This document shows positions 1-10,936 of a DNA stretch of 64,000 nt, piece by piece. The position numbers and the translations under genes are program-made. Under the pieces are notes generated by a model, which saw nothing but the letters and a program-made list of their open reading frames with translations, made no database searches and was not told where the DNA came from. Source of the stretch: Isoetes taiwanensis. Lineage: Eukaryota; Streptophyta; Lycopodiopsida; Isoetales; Isoetaceae. Location of the stretch: the NCBI GenBank assembly GCA_021234155.1, contig JAJEKV010000236.1, positions 603,533 to 667,532 of the forward strand. Reading direction: 5' to 3'. How positions within the stretch are numbered: position 1 is the first letter of the stretch; every line of letters begins with the position of its first letter.

Positions 1-309
1 GAAGGGAATCTTCAAACGGGAGTGCTGCAACACTCCCGTTTAGTATGCAATCTTGTTTGTTTCATATTCTAAAATCTTAGGCAAAGTCGTATGGAGGTTC
101 GATATTTTCGCAAAACCTTAGGCGAAATCGTATTTCATATTTCAAAATCATAGGCGCTTCCAATCATAAATGACTATAAGCAAAATGAGAGGTGCTCAGG
201 GTCCCCAACATACGATCTGAGTCGTAGGATCGACGAATCTGACGACTGTGTTTGTCCACGGTGCACCTCGTTTAGAATATACTAAAATCAATGCTTTCTT
301 GAGAATTCA

Positions 310-838
310 ATCAAAGCAATAAGGGTACATTACTTTGTAAAATGGCAGTTGGTAGTCTCTTTTGTATCATGATGGCAGTTTTGAGTGCTTCTTCCCATAG
401 ATAGTTTGGCAGCCCACTCTGTTTGATCATTGATCTTATAGTATCCATGAGGGTCCTCTTCTTCCTCTCTGCAATACCATTTTATGTGGGGTGTCCATGC
501 AAGTGAGTTGTCCTTTTATCCCATTAGCAATGCAAAATAATTTAAATTTGGTGGAAAGATACTCTCCTCCACAGTCTCTTCAACTTTCGACCTGTTTTTC
601 TTTCCACTTCAGAAACATTAAAAGTAGTCAGGGTTTGAGGTTTCTTTTCAAGACAAAAACTTTTGCATTTCCTGTTGTAGTCATCAATGAAGATGATGAA
701 ATATCTTTTGTTAGTTCTTCTCTTAATATTCAAGAGGCCACATAGATCTGTGTGCACCAGTTCTAACACATTGTTTGCTCTGTGGCTAACCTTTGAGAAT
801 GGTAATCTATTGATTTTTGCCCAGCATGCAACCTTCAC
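310..838 (-). pseudogene. copia GAG-pre-integrase / integrase core fragment
   Basis: The minus strand reads through the end of the pre-integrase region (ACWAKINRLPFSK), then ELVHTDLCG (first catalytic Asp region) and RYFIIFIDDYNR (second Asp region). Below about 560 it continues in shifted frames through TPHKMVLQRE-like sequence that corresponds to the TPQQNGVAER region near the catalytic Glu. At least two frameshifts separate these blocks. No RT follows. Confidence 0.7.
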
Positions 839-1147
839 ACTGATTTTTCAGCCTGCACTGCTTTGCATGTAATCCATCCGTTTTTGTCTAAAAGCTTAAT
901 GTTATTGTAATTTGTATGGCCTAATCGATTATGCCATACTTCTATTTCAGATACATTCATATTGTTTGTGCTAAGCTCAAACAAACAATCCATTTGAAAT
1001 AAGTTTCAACTCTTAATGCATAAAATTTTAACATTATCCAAAAAGATTCTACATCCACTTGATTAAAAAAAACTCTATATCCCAGATCTACAAGTTGACT
1101 AACTAAGATCAAGTTGTTTGGAACACATAAAACATTTTCAATGCTTA

Positions 1148-1372
1148 CTACTTCGCATTTAGGTCTAACAATTGCAGTCGTCCTCTTCCTTCTCTGGGTA
1201 TCATTTCTCCACTCCCAACTTGGATATTTCTTGAGCTTGTTGGAATGACGTTCTTGAAAATATCAGTAGATTGGACTACTAATTTCTCAGCTCCACTATC
1301 AACTCCAATAGCATCATCATGTTTGTTAGCATCAGAACTTTTGTCAATGATGGAAAGGCTAAGTTTTACCAT
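1148..1372 (-). pseudogene. copia aspartic protease fragment
   Basis: It overlaps the end of the zinc-knuckle segment in another frame. It has the retropepsin signature around VDSGAEKLV and a downstream VGSGEMIP-like strand, as in copia proteases (the D-S-G triad is kept). The frame change from gag shows decay. Confidence 0.65.
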
Positions 1373-1748
1373 CTTCTACTTCATTTTTCTCATTTCCTTT
1401 TTGAGTAATATGTATTCCAGCAGATCTTCTACCTCCTCGTCCTCTGAAACTTCTTCCTTCTATGCCATCTCTTTCCCTACCTCTACCCTTTCCATAATCC
1501 TTGGATGTTGAGCATTTTGCTACAACGTGATCCTTTTCTCCACAATGATAGCCAGTAAATTCCGTACTTAGCTTTGGGCAGTCACTCTTAAAGTGTCCTG
1601 TCTCATGACAGTAATAACAACTCCCTTTATTTTGAGTTTTATTTTCGGCATACAATATTTCACTAGAATCTTCTCCTTCTCTTGTTAATTTTTTTTGCTC
1701 ATACTCAGTTCTTAGAACCCTTTCTTCCTCTTCTCTATTCTTATTCAT
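1359..1748 (-). pseudogene. copia gag C-terminus with zinc knuckle
   Basis: The open segment has a CX2CX4HX4C knuckle (CYYCHETGHFKSDC), followed by a second degenerate knuckle (YHCGEKDHVVAKC) and an Arg/Gly-rich stretch. This is the nucleic-acid binding end of copia Gag, which packages element RNA. The N-terminal gag domain lies upstream to about 2345 but is interrupted. The apparent start is internal and not a true translation start. Confidence 0.75.
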
Positions 1749-2385
1749 GTTTTGAATAAATAGAGCTAAGTTTTCATTTTCTAATATAGCTCTAGATATT
1801 TGAAGAACCTAACTTCTTTCAGATACACCTGCCCCATTTAGACCTGCAATAATGTGATCAAATCTATTACAAATTTAGCCACATCCCCATCAAGTTGCAG
1901 TTTAAGACCCCTCAATTCATTTTCTAATAGATCCATTTGGGAAGAAGTTTTTTCTTTATAATGTTTGAGTAAGTAAATCCACAATTGTCTAGGAGCGTTT
2001 GAGCCTGATGGTGGGGCTTACCTTGCATGTAATAATGCCTTGAGCTTCCTTGACTTTTGCATAAACGGACTTGACTGCAACATTAACACTCACAACCGAG
2101 GTCACCCAAAGTTGCACCTCCTGTACTAGCACCATCAACATTAGTTCCATTGTTTAATGATCTCTTAGATACAGACCTAAGAAAGTATTTCTCCCTATTT
2201 TCAAGGCATCAGAATCTCCTTTTGGATCAACAAGATCCCATAAATGTTCAACTTCTAAAATATGCTTGATTGCATCCTTCCAGATTCGAAAACCATCTCC
2301 TCCTTTATAGGCTTTCACAATGCTTAAAAGGCTTGCACCGAATCTACTTTAATCAATAGTCAAATATTTAGGAATTAAGCAACCA

Positions 2386-3103
2386 TTGCCTTCAAGGGCT
2401 AAGTCGCTCAAATCTTCGAAGGTCAGATTACTTATATCTTCCAAGACAAAGTCCAAAGAGTCAGAGAAAGACCATGTTCCGGATATAAGTGAGGAAACTA
2501 GCAAACTGTCAAAGAAGAAAAAAAGTGAAGACTCCGCTTCAGCCTCTAGACATTCCACACCAGCAGTTAGAGAACTTCGCGGGACCAAGGCCACAGCCCC
2601 CAAGTTCCCAGAAAATGCGTTGCAGGTTGTTCTCCATATTGCTCCGACATCCATTTCAGCATCATATGCTCTGCCGAAGGAGCTTAAATCTAACCTCGAC
2701 GACGAGAGAAAACTGCATGTTCTACGTCCTCATGCCAATGGACCTTGTCCCATTTGATCCTGTGCTGGAGGAAAAATTATCATGGAGTGATCCCACGCAC
2801 CTAGAGGGAAAAAAATATTTTATCTCTGGGAACCATTCCATGGTGGCAGCTCAAATCCTGTGTAGAATGCTCGGGTCAGCTAAACAGAAAGCCGAATTCT
2901 CGAAAGTGTATGCAAGGAGGAGGGCAAGAATATTAAGTGGTAACTTGAAGACCGCAGAATATGTATGCCTATCCATCGAGTGCAATGAAATCATTACCAA
3001 CACAATATACAAGGAGCGTATACAAGGAGCCTATCATTGGGAAACTACAACAGCTCAGAAATCAGTATCAGGCACTAGGCTCACCTGTGCAAGGCAAATC
3101 TAA
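2386..3103 (+). pseudogene. unrecognised ORF with SGNHS motif (two frames)
   Basis: Two overlapping plus-strand frames (2386-2757 and 2489-3103) appear to be one protein broken by a frameshift near 2700. The first part is Lys/Ser-rich and low complexity. The second is globular, with a PFDPVLEEKLSW stretch, then YFISGNHSMVAAQIL and a basic helix KVYARRRARIL. The GNHS-type loop followed by a helix resembles ParB/Srx-like nucleotide-binding folds, but I cannot assign a family. It abuts the copia remnant and could be transposon cargo. The function is unknown. Confidence 0.35.
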
Positions 3104-3178
3104 TAACTAGCTAGTATGTTGGCAGTCTTATTTTTGCTCCTTGGAACAATATATGTCGTGTTTTGCTTTTCTCATAAG

Positions 3179-3716
3179 AATCGCATCGATCCGAGACATC
3201 GGATCGCCATTCTAGAATGGGACGAGCATGCATGTCATGCATGCATGCATCTTGGCGCGATGCCCGCTTTTGGTTGGGAGTTCGCTATTTCAGCGCCAAG
3301 CCCAGATCCACGCCTCATCGGGCTTCCTCTTCTCTCGCCAGCACCTTATTCTCTTTGATTTGTTTCCAGGCGGGGAGGGGCTTCTTCCCGCCCTGGTTTA
3401 GCCAATTTGGCGTATCTTTCATGCTATCCTTTCGCCGGCCGTTGGCCCGTCCCCGTGACCTTCGGCCCTCGATCCTAGTTTGTAAGGAAGTTCTCTCGGT
3501 AGTCGGGCGGTTTGTTGGTTTCTTGCGAGTCCCATTCTAGAATCGCATCGATCCGAGACATCGGATCGCCATTCTAGAATGGGACGAGCATGCATGTCAT
3601 GCATGCATGCGGCGGCGCATGCCCGTTTTGGTTGGGAGTTCGCTATTTCAGCGCATTTCTCAAGATCCACGCCTCATCGGGCTTCCTCTTCTCTCGCCAT
3701 ACCTTATTCTCTTTGA
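3179..3716. repeat. direct repeat pair, ~178 bp, period 362
   Basis: Bases 3179-3357 recur at 3541-3716 with few differences, sharing AATCGCATCGATCCGAGAC, a TCTAGA palindrome and a CATGCATG-rich block. The intervening piece ends in GGTTTGTTGGTTTCTTGCGA, which recurs at 4192-4211 just before another CCCATTCTAGAAT. The set looks like a duplicated 5' flank of a mobile element, possibly the LINE downstream, but no coding link is visible. Confidence 0.7.
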
Positions 3717-3953
3717 ACCCCCCTCCCCCTTCTTTGTTTATTATATTTTGTACAAGTTACGTTTATCATGTTTTTCCACCCATTTGGGTGATGCTTTTTT
3801 TTCCACCATTTGGGTGATGCTATTCTCGGTATGTTTTTCGTTTGTTGTGTTGGTGATGTGCGTGTGGCTGGGTTGGCGAGCGGCATCCGTTTCGACTTCT
3901 CCATGCGGGGGTTTTGGGGCGATTCTATGCCTTACGTTTTGTCTAAGCCCCTT

Positions 3954-4026
3954 GCCGAAGGCTTATCACTAGGGTTTTTCCTCGAAAACCCGAAGGGCGG
4001 GTTTTTAATCCCGGTGATAAGCTTTT
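3954..4026. repeat. imperfect hairpin
   Basis: GAAGGCTTATCAC near 3957 pairs with GTGATAAGCTTTTC near 4014, and GGGTTTT/AAAACCC blocks lie inside. This is a foldback of about 70 bp in otherwise non-coding sequence, possibly a tiny MITE or an element end. Confidence 0.4.
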
Positions 4027-4769
4027 CAGTACATCACCACTCATCTATTAGCATTGTATCTTTTTTGGGGTCCAAATGATATAATTGGATTTTCCCTTTA
4101 TTTTTCGTGGGTAGTTCGCATGTGTGTGGCTACCCACTGTCCACCATATTGTAGAAAATCTGCTGAGATGAATGAGAAGCCTATCTATGGCGGTTTGTTG
4201 GTTTCTTGCGAGTCCCATTCTAGAATTGCCATCACAATTCCAGCGAGCTTTTATTTATTCTATTTTGCTTTGTTTTACTTGTCAGGATCACGCAGGCGAT
4301 TTTCCTGACCTGTTCTTCTTTTATAGGAATTCGCTTAAGTCGCAACAACCACTTTCAGAGTCAAGGAACCGAAAGAAAAAAAGCAATGGATCTTTATGCC
4401 GGAAGTGACCTGGTCTAAGTCTATGGTTGTGGTGAACAAGTGGGTGAAGAGGAAATTGGGTGATGATCAAGACAATGTCCCTGACAAGCCGACAAAGGAG
4501 TTTTTAACAAGACCTTCCTTTGGATTCTCAAGGGCATGTCCGACACAGAAATGAATTCTTTGATGAATGAGATACTTGTAGACAATTGTATTCTAAAAAC
4601 CACCTCAGACTACACGGGTCGTTTGGAATACAAGCAATGGGCATCGGACTTGAGGATGCTAACTCTGATGGAGAGAGAAATCCTGCATCATGTGAACTCC
4701 AGCATAGTCCTAACTCCATTTAAAATGCAAGCACCTTTCTTAGCCCACACGATCCATAGTTTGTAGTAA

Positions 4770-6424
4770 GAAGAGCCTGTGTACTATATATAAAATTATT
4801 GCAAAAGCCTATGCAGAAAGACTTAAACAGGTTTTGGGATTGAGAATAGATGCGGCTCAGTCAGCCTTTCTTCCAGGTCGGCAAATTTTTCATAATATAG
4901 TGGCAGCATATGAAGGAGTTCATTGGGCCCAATGTTCAGGTCAAAATCTTCTATATTTAAAATTGGATTTTGCTAAAGCTTATGATAGTGTAAAGTGGAC
5001 TTTCTTGGATGCCATGCTTTTGAAATTGGGATTTGGGTCTGGTTTCAGATCTATGATGCATAAAATGTTGATTTACGCTAAAAGGGGTAGTCTTGTATCA
5101 TGGAGAACCATTGGTGCTTTTTCCAATTGAGCGTGGAATAAGGCAAGGTTGCCCTTTAGCTCCTTTTTTATTTACTATAGTGGCGAAGGACTTTTCGCAA
5201 CTATTGCATGAATTTGAAAAGGATGGTTTGGTAAAGGGATTATTATTGGTGGAAGGTGAACAGGTTTTGGTTAATCAGTTTGCCGACGATACCTTCTTGC
5301 TAGTGGATGGTGACGAGAATAATGTGCAGATAATCAAAAAGATTTTGGATATATTTTCAATTGCATCTGGTTGTCTCCTTAATTGGGCTAAGTGTAGTGC
5401 TTTATGGGCGGGGAAGGAAGCAGTTCCGCATTTTTTATATGAGTATGCCTGGAAGGTTGTTGTACCATCTGCAAAGACAAAGCTTCTAAGAGTCCCCTTT
5501 GGTCTAGATATTGACATGAATGAAGCATGGGATGAAATTATCTTAAATTTACAAAGGCAACTGATTTGGTGGAGAGGTTCAAAGTTATCCTTGGCAGGTA
5601 GAATTCAAGTAACTAAGTCAGTATTGAACAATACGCATATTTATTTGGTTTCGGTTCTTTTGGCTCCGGCTTCTAAGTTTGCAGAGATAAAAAAAATTGT
5701 AAGAGATTTTGTTTGGTGTACTGATCAACAAGGCACTGTGAAGGTGGCGTGGAAGAAATGTATGTTGTTTAAACAACAAGGAGGACTTGGTATGTTGGAT
5801 CTTTCTTTACAGGGCAAGGTCTTAGCTTCTAAGCTATTGTTGAAAGATGATTGTGCATCACTAGGTATGAAGTTACTTAAACAATCAGTAAAGAAGTGTA
5901 TCATTTTTCATAAGCGAGGTGTGAGAATTGAGCTCCCTTGGGCATTGTTATATCCATTGAAAGCTTATTCACATGCCTCTCCAGTACCAAAAGGCTTGCT
6001 TCGGGCCTGGAAGGTAGTCCAGCAGGTGATTACATTTGATTGGGAAGCTTGTCTCCAGACATCTTCGCCCTTCATGTGGTTGCCTTTGTATACTCATGGA
6101 CAACTACACCCAGTTGTAGAATTTATGCATGCACATTCCCAAGCGAGGTGGAGGAGAGCAGGTATTATTTCTATTGAACAGTGGTATTTTGGTATTGACA
6201 TTGCTCCTTGGCAATGGTTTCAGGAGACCTATGGGTTGTTGGATAAAGATATCCGTATATGGGCTTATGTAGCAAGTGCTCTTCCTCTAATTAAGAAGGT
6301 GGGTAACAAGAGATGCTGGAACTTTGTTCAAGCTATTAAAAAAGGCAAGAAGCTAGTAAGTTCATGCTACAGATTGCTTACCTCCTCAAGTACTTTATCA
6401 CCTTCTCGAAAATGGCACTTATAG
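4770..6424 (+). pseudogene. LINE reverse transcriptase (frameshifted)
   Basis: The first frame (to about 5130) carries AQSAFLPGRQI and LKLDFAKAYDSVKW, the RT domain with the first catalytic Asp. The second frame (from about 5093) carries GIRQGCPLAPFLF and the catalytic QFADDTFLL, then the thumb and connection region with LSLAGRIQVTKSVL. The RT of a non-LTR retrotransposon copies its own RNA at a nicked target. A single-base shift separates the two halves, and a TAG after KWHL ends the second. Confidence 0.88.
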
Positions 6425-6427
6425 ACT

Positions 6428-6979
6428 TTGCCTTCTCAATGGCAATCCATCTGGAACCTTGTTTGGTCTAAATATAATCCTCAAAAGGTAAATGTTCTAC
6501 TTTGGCAGGTGATTCATCGCTCTTTGAGAGTTAATGAGATGGTTCATCGCTTTAAGCCGGGAGTAAGCCCACTTTGCCCAATGTGTGAGCGGTGCATTGA
6601 AACATTGGAGCACTGTTTATATTTGTGTGCAGAGTTGAGTAGTCTTAGGTCCTGGCTGCATTCTCTTTTTGGAGTATCTTTGGATAGTCAAGACTTTCTT
6701 TTGGTATTTATCCAAATCGATTGGATCGCTTCTAAAAGGATTGCATTTCACATGGCAAAGTCTTGGCTAATATGGAGTGTATGGAAGCGAAGGCGAAGAA
6801 AGGTCTTTTATGATAAGCATATTTCTTCTCAGGTGGTGCTTCAAGAAATTCGTAAGAAGTTGTATAATTGCTTTCAGATCTCCAATTTGCCTGATCGTAT
6901 TAAAATTCCAATATGCAGTGATCATCTAAAAGTGATTGATGCTTCAGGGACATTTCTTACTTCTGGAAGTACTTTGTAA
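6428..6979 (+). pseudogene. LINE C-terminal zf-RVT domain
   Basis: This continues in the same frame as the RT after one stop codon. It shows the plant LINE zf-RVT pattern: WNLVWSKYNPQKVNVLLW, then CPMCERCIETLEHCLYLC, a zinc-ribbon-like Cys/His set, and a basic WKRRRRKVFYD helix. It ends at TAA 6977-6979, 40 bases before the A-rich tail. Confidence 0.82.
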
Positions 6980-7029
6980 TATTTTGAGTGTATAATATGA
7001 AGTAAAACACGTTCTTCAAAAAAAAAAAA

Positions 7030-7779
7030 GCCTGTGTTACCACCTATAAAGGCACATAAAAATAGCAATTGGTAGTATGAAAAGCAAATCAATATATACG
7101 TCTATGTTATTTGGATGTTCTACTTTGCACGTTATGTTCTAGAACTCGTGTTTGTAATATACCTGGATGAACATGCAAAGCAAGACAAATGCAATCTAAA
7201 TAACTCACTTTCTAGATTTAGATGGATGGATGGATATAAATTTGATATCTACTGAACCTAAATGTGCATGGAATGGTACAGAGCATGTGCATCATGCCTA
7301 AACAATACAAAATAAAACAAAGTAAAATAGATAATCATAAACTTAGCAAGGTCATCCAACGCACAATTACTATGTTACAAAAGATGATCTAGTAACCAAA
7401 TCATGGACAATATGTGGAATATCAATAACAACTGCTCAATCCCCTAAGGTCACATTTCTTGCTCTGTTGGTGCTGTAGGAGAAGCTTCGGGTTTTATGAT
7501 TTTTCCCTTTTGCTCCGTCCCTTCTCTCTCTTCTCTTCTCTCTAGCTCCTTGCTCCTCTCTCTAGTGCCTTGCTCCTAGCCTTCTCTCTAGCTCCTTGCA
7601 CCTCTCTCTAGTGCCTTGCTCCTAGCCTATAATTAGTATATTTGGCTTGAATTGAAAGGTTATCATGCTTTGTACTATATGGCTATTTGTTATTTTGCTC
7701 CCAAACATAAGAAAATATACACAGAGACATAAGCTTCTAGTGATGACTTGTTCTTTGCATTGGAGCAAGATATTATGCA
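7030..7779. other. non-coding spacer with 46-bp tandem repeat
   Basis: No coding potential is seen. A 46-bp unit (CTTCTCTCTAGCTCCTTGCT...) occurs twice in tandem at 7535-7580 and 7581-7626 with one mismatch, inside a C/T-rich patch. Confidence 0.75.
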
Positions 7780-7799
7780 TTACTAGGAGACGGGCAGTG

Positions 7800-8204
7800 T
7801 GATCTTAGCAGGAGATTTCAACGGAAGGACAGGGTTACACAGGAAATAAAGATACATTGTGGTTAGAATCTATGAGTGATGATGAGCTAAAATTATATGG
7901 TAGGAAGAGGGATTCTAAGGATCCGGTAGTGACTAAATCTGGTAGGCAATTTCTCAGCCTATATAGCAGCACAAACCTCATGATCTGTAATGGATTAAAT
8001 AGGTTCCCAGGCACTTTAAAGAATACATGCAGAGCTAGAAGCACAGTTGACTATTTGGCAATGGCAGAGGAGACTCTGGAAGGGATATTAGATTTTGTAG
8101 TCAGTGATGAAGAGCTCGAATCAGATCACAGCAGATTGTCTTTTAGTCTACGGATCAGCCATCCAGGGGTTGTTTCCCCCATTGGGCAGAAGCTTATGTG
8201 TTAA
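7800..8204 (+). pseudogene. LINE APE-like endonuclease C-terminal part
   Basis: GDFNGRTG near 7812 and SDHSRLSF near 8120 are the conserved Asp-Phe-Asn and Ser-Asp-His catalytic strands of APE-type LINE endonucleases, which nick target DNA. NGLNRFPG and STVDYL lie between them. The frame changes near 7845. The N-terminal half of the domain is missing. Confidence 0.72.
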
Positions 8205-8639
8205 GGCCATTATTACATGCCAATTATCAAGCTTGTGTTGAATTGAAAGTATCTTTCTTGCATTGGGATGGGGATTTGGCCACTATAAGTAAGCAATTGC
8301 ACACGGTGTTGGAAGAGGCAGCACAAGAGACTTTCACATCTCACAGAGTCAGGAAGGGGTTACCATGCAAATCTTGGTTTGACCAGGAATGCCGTGAAGC
8401 AAAATTCAGATGGAAGAAAAGTGGCCTGAGTGATAAAGACTCATATAAGCATCAATATAAGCGCATTGTGCGGTTTAAGAAGCAACAATTCATTAAAAAT
8501 TGGCAACAACTCTTATGCATGCGATACTTAGATGAATAGAATAGAATACTTAGATGAGCCGAACTCTTTTGGAATGCTCTGAGAAAGAATAAACAGGCTA
8601 ATATCCCTTTTTCAGCACATGATATTTAGAGACATGTTA

Positions 8640-9494
8640 TTAATCTATATCATAGTGCAGACATTCCCACTAAGGGAGGGAGCATAAGGTCAGAACTGGT
8701 TATTACAGGAGGTGGCAGAGAAGCACATGATGCTTTTGGATTAAGCGCAGAGCATCTAAAATGGGCAGGTACTTGTATCCATCCTTTAGTTGCAAAAATA
8801 TTTACAATGACTATGAGACAGGGATTTCCACTTTATTGGTGTCGGAACAAGGTGGTTCCCATATATAAAGGTGGGGCGAGGCATGATGCAAACAATTATC
8901 GAACCATTATGGTAAGTAATCTATTTTCTAAGCTTTTTGCCACTATCTTAGAAAAAAAGATAAGTATTTGGGCAGAGCACAATCAAAAGCGTGCAGAGTC
9001 ACAGGCAGGTTTTAGAGCAGGAAACTTTAGACCATCTATTAGTATTAAAAACTATATGTGACATGGTTAAAGATACTAAAAACCCAGTTTACATGGCATT
9101 TGTAGACTTTAAGAAAGCATTTGATAAGGTGCCACGTGACCAATTGTGGGAAAGGTTGGATAAGTTGAAGGTGCCCAAGGAGCTTAGAGATGCAGTCCGG
9201 GTTCTGTATGAAAATATGCTTGTGCAATTAACTTGACCATTTTCATTGGATATCCAGGACCATGTTGAAAGTAATCTTGGGGTCAAACAGGGATGTCCGC
9301 TATCCCCCACATTGTTTGGACTTTTTATTGATGGTCTAGAGGATTGGTTGCTTAAGAATTGCCCAGGGGGAATGGAAATACATGGATATGTAATCCAGTT
9401 GCTAATGTATGCAGATGATGTAGTCATTTTTGCACGTTCTAAGGATCATATGCAAAACACTTGGAAGGGTTGGCTGATTTTTGTGATCAAATAG
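8640..9494 (+). pseudogene. LINE reverse transcriptase, three frames
   Basis: Segment 1 (8807-9061) has NKVVPIYKGG and NNYRTIMVSNLFSKLFA. Segment 2 (about 9060-9236) has MAFVDFKKAFDKVPRDQLW. Segment 3 (9246-9494) has GVKQGCPLSPTLFGLFIDGL and LLMYADDVVIFA. All the RT motifs are present, including the catalytic Asp residues, but they are split by two frameshifts and a TGA at about 9234. The upstream conserved ADGLSAEHLKWA-like block near 8735-8765 is partly preserved. Confidence 0.82.
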
Positions 9495-10442
9495 GTATGT
9501 AGGTGAACCTTGAAAAAACGAGCATCATGACTGTAGGAGCGCTTAAACAAGAATCAATTTTCAGATATAAGGGGAGTGTGGTAAGTATATTCATACAAAT
9601 ATTTGGGCCTTGTATTTAGCAGGAATCATAGGTGGAATGTATGCATCACACAACGAATTGATGGTGGACAAAGGGCTTTATATGTATTGTAGAGCATGTG
9701 TAGCAGAACACACCTTTGGTCATGGAATCTTAAGGTGAGACTCTTTCAGTCACTTGTGCAGAGCGTAGTCCTATATGGATGTGAAATTTGGGGACCAAGT
9801 TTGCCACAATGCTTATGGGATGATATTGAACAGGTCTTGAAAAAAATTGGAATTAGGAGTTAAAGCCCAAATACCCTATTCTATGATGTTAGCATAATGT
9901 GGTCTCATGCCTTTGGAAGGGGAAGTGATCCTTAGATGCATTACGTATTTTAAGAAGGTGTTACTCATGGATGACACTAGAATTACACGTAGGGCTCTGT
10001 TAGCCAGCAAGGAGAAAGGTTTGTTTCAAGATGTCAAGAAGTGTCTCAATAAATGGGATATACAATGGGATGAAGTGGTCTTAGTAAAATCTGATTTAAG
10101 ATAATGGATATCCAGGAAGGTAGATAAGAAGACGTGGTCGCAGCCCAAGACCAAAATGATTTTGTATGAACAGAATATTAACCCCACGTTGGAAATGGTA
10201 GGGCACCTGAGGGAAAATATTTCCATCCAAAAAAGACATGCTATTTGCAGGATTCGGCTTAGTTCACATCATTTAGGTGTGGAAGTGGATAGATGGGGAC
10301 ATAATATTCCTAGAGATCAAAGATACTGTGAAATATGTGGGGAAGATAAAGTAGAGGAGTAGAGGATGAGGACCATGCATTGCTTCGATGTACGGCATAC
10401 AATATATTGCGTGATAAGTTTGGAATATACTATGAAGATCTG

Positions 10443-10447
<5 letters not shown>
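9495..10447 (+). pseudogene. LINE ORF2 C-terminal region
   Basis: Recognisable pieces are YKYLG-like sequence near 9600, the conserved QSVVLYGCEIWGP near 9760-9800, MPLEGEVILRCITYF (9907 on) and HHLGVEVDRWGHNIPRDQRY leading to CEICGEDKVE...DHALLRC. The last forms a Cys/His finger. Stops at 9862, 10102-10104 (TAA where the copy at 20029 has CAA) and 10360 break it. The 3' part is almost identical to 19868-20556. Confidence 0.75.
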
Positions 10448-10474
<27 letters not shown>

Positions 10475-10522
10475 GAGAGAGAGACACACGCACACGCACG
10501 CACGCACGCACACACACACAAT
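10448..10522. repeat. (CA)n microsatellite at LINE 3' end
   Basis: A CA tract with short GAGA and CGCA interruptions directly follows the LINE coding end. The open frames here are repeat artefacts. Confidence 0.9.
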
Positions 10523-10618
10523 GTCATTCTCTCTCATACACACCCACATGCTCTCTCTCTCTATACTACTATTGCTACTGCAGTCATTATCTGTAGTGGC
10601 TAGAAGCATGATTTGGTC

Positions 10619-10904
10619 TAGTTTTTCCGTTGCTAATTGGTGGTTTTTAAATAAAATTCTTTTTAGCTTGTAGTCCTTTAAACAGGGTATCTCTTTGACC
10701 TTCATTTGCTCCATAGTGGTTTTATGGAATAGGTCTTATCCCCTTTGCATGGCTCCCTTTAGTTTTTCCGTTGCTAATTGGTGGTTTTTAAATAAAATTC
10801 TTTTTAGCTTGTAGTCCTTTAAACAGGGTATCTCTTTGACCTTCATTTGCTCCATAGTGGTTTTATGGTATAGGTCTTATCCCCTTTGCATGGCTCCCTT
10901 TAGT
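10619..10904. repeat. 141-bp tandem duplication
   Basis: TAGTTTTTCCGTTGCTAATT begins at 10619 and again at 10760. The two units are almost identical (for example GGAATAGG against GGTATAGG). There is no coding content. Confidence 0.85.
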
Positions 10905-10907
10905 ATA

Positions 10908-10936
10908 ACTAGTAATGGTGCCCGGCGTTGCCAGGC
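10908..10936 (-). other. possible Helitron 3' terminus
   Basis: On the minus strand a short stem (GCCTGGC aac GCCGGGC, one mismatch) is followed about 7 bases later by CTAG and then T. This is the form of a Helitron 3' end (hairpin, then CTRR, then T). No 5' TC end or Rep/helicase gene was found, so this is only suggestive. Confidence 0.25.

Larger units (their letters stand above)
300..2345 (-). mobile_element. Ty1/copia retrotransposon remnant
   Basis: Reading the minus strand from about 2345 down to 300 gives, in order, a gag region, a CCHC zinc knuckle, an aspartic protease segment and an integrase segment. This is the gag-PR-INT order of Ty1/copia elements. RT and RNase H are absent, the segments lie in different frames, and I see no LTRs in the window, so this is a decayed internal fragment. 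Stretches between the open segments still read as gag (about 1750-2340) but contain stops. Confidence 0.8.
4380..7029 (+). mobile_element. 5'-truncated L1-like LINE with poly(A) tail
   Basis: A plus-strand reverse transcriptase (4770-6424) is followed by a zf-RVT-type domain (6428-6979), a short 3'UTR and an A-run at 7019-7029. This is the expected 3' architecture of an L1-type plant retrotransposon. No endonuclease is visible upstream. At 4380-4765 there are short open pieces in several frames that may be the linker before the RT. The element is inactive because of a frameshift near 5100-5125 and a TAG at 6422-6424. Confidence 0.85.
7780..10522 (+). mobile_element. LINE (endonuclease + RT), decayed, CA-repeat tail
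   Basis: In order on the plus strand: the end of an APE-type endonuclease (AGDFNGRTG near 7810; SDHSRLSF near 8120), a linker (8198-8539), RT blocks (8807-9494) with VDFKKAFDKV and YADDVVIFA, a thumb/connection region (9500-9900) and a C-terminal Cys/His domain (CEICGEDKVE near 10330). Just after GIYYEDL-coding sequence the element runs into (CA)n at 10448-10522. Several frameshifts and stops make it non-functional. It is of the same clade as the element at 38.2-42.6 kb: both encode NGLNRFPG and a CxxCG(E/Q)D terminus. Confidence 0.85.

Noticed and set aside
1-300. Possible LTR or element end
   Set aside because: Short imperfect repeats of CTTAGGC(A/G)AA(A/G)TCGTAT are present, but no boundary or partner is visible in the window.
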